A DNA stretch of 64,000 nt from Todiramphus chloris collaris. Its lineage: Eukaryota > Chordata > Aves > Coraciiformes > Alcedinidae. Each line of letters begins with the position of its first letter. Positions within the stretch are counted from its first letter, which is position 1. The stretch covers positions 6,738,073 through 6,802,072 of the forward strand of contig JANVCC010000040.1 in assembly GCA_025345505.1 (NCBI GenBank). The letters are read 5' to 3'. A program made the translations under genes and the position numbers. Under the pieces are notes generated by a model. That model saw only the letters and a program-made list of their open reading frames with translations. It was not told the origin of the DNA and ran no database searches. This document shows positions 62,495-64,000 of the stretch, piece by piece.

Positions 62495-62500
62495 TTTATT
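62495..62500 (-). terminator. GPX3: GPX3 poly(A) signal
   Basis: The minus strand reads CCAAATAAAGGC, a canonical AATAAA, 535 bases past the GPX3 stop codon. It lies downstream of the SECIS element, so the mature transcript keeps the SECIS. Confidence 0.85.
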
Positions 62501-62617
62501 TGGCATTTTGATGGTGAGGGGCGAGGGGCCAGCTGCCTCTGGCTGGGAGAGGAGCACGTCTCTGCGCTGGGACCAGGGGCAGCTTGAATGCACTAAAGAG
62601 CTGCTCCGTGCCCAGTG

Positions 62618-62670
62618 GGATCAGGCCAGGCCCGCCCCACACCAGGGGCTTTCGGGTCAAGCCTTCATGG
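62618..62670 (-). promoter_or_regulatory. GPX3: SECIS element in the GPX3 3'UTR
   Basis: Read on the minus strand: ATGA at 62668-62665, a 12-nt 5' arm, AAA at 62652-62650, a small hairpin with a GCCCC/GGGGC stem, a 3' arm and TGAT at 62623-62620. The arms GGCTTGACCCG and CGGGCCTGGCC pair with only two mismatches. The ATGA/TGAT non-Watson-Crick quartet, the 12-nt spacing to unpaired adenosines and the extra apical stem match a type II SECIS. It recruits SBP2 and the Sec tRNA machinery to recode UGA, as required for GPX3. Confidence 0.9.
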
Positions 62671-63034
62671 AGATGTGGTCTTCTGCTCCAGGGGTGGCTG
62701 TCCCCTGCATCCTTCCACTGCCTGGCAAGGTGGGATGGAGGAGCGGGGGGCAAGCTGAGGGCCAGGAGGAGATGCCACTGCTGGGGGTAGAGGTGGGACA
62801 TGGGGTTACTGGAAACATCCCCATTCCATTACTGAGGTCTCTGACACCAGGTTGCCCAGCTGAGCATCCCAGAGGGGGGGTGCCAGAGACGGGAGCAAGG
62901 GTAGGGGCTAGCTTGATGTTCAGCTCCTGCTGCTGAGGAGCATCCTTGGCGGGGAGGGGATGGGCTGGGCTGGGAGCGGGGTGATGCTGGCAGAGGTGAG
63001 AAGCCACCCATCAGGCCAGCAGCCTCAGCCTCTA

Positions 63035-63814
63035 CTAGGCTGCCGCTGCCTCCTCCTCCTCCTGCTCCTGCTGCTGTTGTTGCTGTTGCTGCTGCCTCAT
63101 GTAAGCGATGATGTCGTTCTTCACAACGGCAATGTTGGCACGGTGGTACCACCGCATGACGGGGACACCATCTGGGCCCACCAGGAACTTCTCGAAGTTC
63201 CACTTGATGTCGTGATTCCGCAGAGGCTCCCAAAAGAGGTTCTTGGGGTTCCCAAACTCCTCTGCCACAGGGGGACAGGCGTTCTGCAATGAAGGGGCCA
63301 GTGTATCACTGCCTTGCCCTCACAAAAAACAAGCTGGGTGTTGCCTTTTCACCCTGCATGCGCACACATACACACCCCCCCCTTGCCATGGCACCCACCT
63401 TCAGGAAGGTGTAGACCTTTTGCTCCTTGGCCCCATTCACATCCCCTTTCTGGAAGAGCTGGAAGTTGGGGACAAAGCCACCCCCTGGCCGGACGTGCCT
63501 GCAAAGGGAGAGGGGAAGGGGTGTCACACAATGGGCTGCTCTCAGTGCTGCGCAGGGGGAATAGGGGAGCCCCAAACCTTGTGTGTTTGGGGCCCACAGC
63601 CAACAGGAGCTGCAGTCTTTATACCCACCATCTGTCTGAGGACCCCAGACCAGCTGGGGGGCATAGGTGCCCCACAGCGCCCACCACAGTACTCACTTCA
63701 GTGCAGGGAGGATCTCCGAGTTCTGGCCAGGTTCCTGCTTCCCAAATTGGTTGGAGGGGAAGCCCAGAACGACCAGCCCATAGGGCCCCAGCTCATTTTG
63801 TAGTGCATTCAGTT
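63035..63814 (-). CDS. GPX3: Glutathione peroxidase 3 (plasma), 3' part: exons 3-5
   Basis: Exons in the window, high to low: 63814-63697 (118 nt), 63498-63399 (100 nt) and 63283-63035 (stop TAG 63037-63035). They join in phase as [56 protein letters not shown] and [15 protein letters not shown]3 is a secreted tetrameric selenoprotein that reduces hydrogen peroxide and lipid hydroperoxides with glutathione in plasma. The catalytic Gln (NQFG) and Trp-Asn pair (WNFEKF) are present. Exons 1 and 2, with the signal peptide and the selenocysteine codon, lie beyond 64000. The C-terminus is unusual: after YMR the human-type basic tail is replaced by nine Gln, then EQEEEE and four Ala. The gene is convergent with TNIP1 as in mammals. 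Confidence 0.96.
63038..63100 (-). repeat. GPX3: CAG/GAG trinucleotide tract in the GPX3 coding end
   Basis: On the minus strand the last 20 or so codons are nine CAG/CAA, GAG, CAG, four GAG and four GCN codons, then TAG. Three CAA codons interrupt the CAG run. The tract is fully coding and in frame. Confidence 0.95.
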
Positions 63815-64000
63815 CTGCAGGGAAGCAGAGCCAGGGATAGGTTAGCATGGACCTGGCTTACCCCAACACCTGCACCAACCCCCTCAGAGTACCCCTGGCT
63901 GCACCAGGTCCTGAGGAGCAGGTGTTACCTCTTCACCAAGCTCCCTGGGGCAGGACAGACCACAGAGACCTGCCAAGGGCTGCACGCCTGTGTGACACCT

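Noticed and set aside
1-64000. CRISPR arrays, bacterial operons, tRNA or rRNA genes, endogenous retrovirus
   Set aside because: No spaced direct repeats, no Shine-Dalgarno-linked ORFs, no cloverleaf or rRNA sequence, and no LTR or viral protein motifs were recognised by eye; a search with tRNAscan-SE and RepeatMasker would settle small or old elements.

Overview
This is a window of a bird nuclear genome. Coding sequence is split into many short exons with GT-AG introns, three CpG-rich promoters are present, and the only interspersed repeats I recognise are CR1-type LINE fragments. The gene order CCDC69 - ANXA6 - TNIP1 - GPX3 is the block known from human 5q33, with an extra cationic amino acid transporter gene between CCDC69 and ANXA6. 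No bacterial genes, CRISPR array, viral gene, tRNA or rRNA was seen.

Layout: 1-3.9 kb has no recognised gene. CCDC69 (+) runs from its start codon at 4372 to its stop at 12026, in nine coding exons from a CpG island that holds a pentanucleotide repeat. An SLC7A2-type transporter (-) occupies 19481 down to 14322 in eleven coding exons and ends tail-to-tail with CCDC69. ANXA6 (+) starts from a CpG island near 23.2-24.1 kb and its coding exons run 26115-39824, followed by a poly(A) signal at 40107. About 7.5 kb without recognised genes follows, containing one long CR1 piece. TNIP1 (+) has a CpG-island promoter with a consensus kappaB site near 48.0 kb and coding exons 53862-61437. GPX3 (-) enters from the right edge; exons 3-5 and the 3'UTR with a SECIS element are inside, and the selenocysteine exon is outside.

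I placed splice sites by hand. In all four complete genes the exon lengths and phases add up to an open frame of family-typical length: CCDC69 about 305 aa, SLC7A about 648 aa, ANXA6 672 aa, TNIP1 612 or 615 aa. The products are ordinary vertebrate proteins: a coiled-coil spindle factor, a CAT-type transporter, an eight-repeat annexin, a ubiquitin-binding NF-kappaB inhibitor and a secreted selenoperoxidase. They do not form one pathway; the linkage is ancestral synteny. The most notable local features are a clear SECIS element, a Gln/Glu/Ala tail on GPX3, a kappaB site and start-codon arrangement in TNIP1, a GC-AG intron in TNIP1, the duplicated exon architecture and 18-nt microexon of ANXA6, a transporter stop codon overlapping its poly(A) signal, and short tandem repeats in three CpG-island promoters. 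I did not find a new biological system here.
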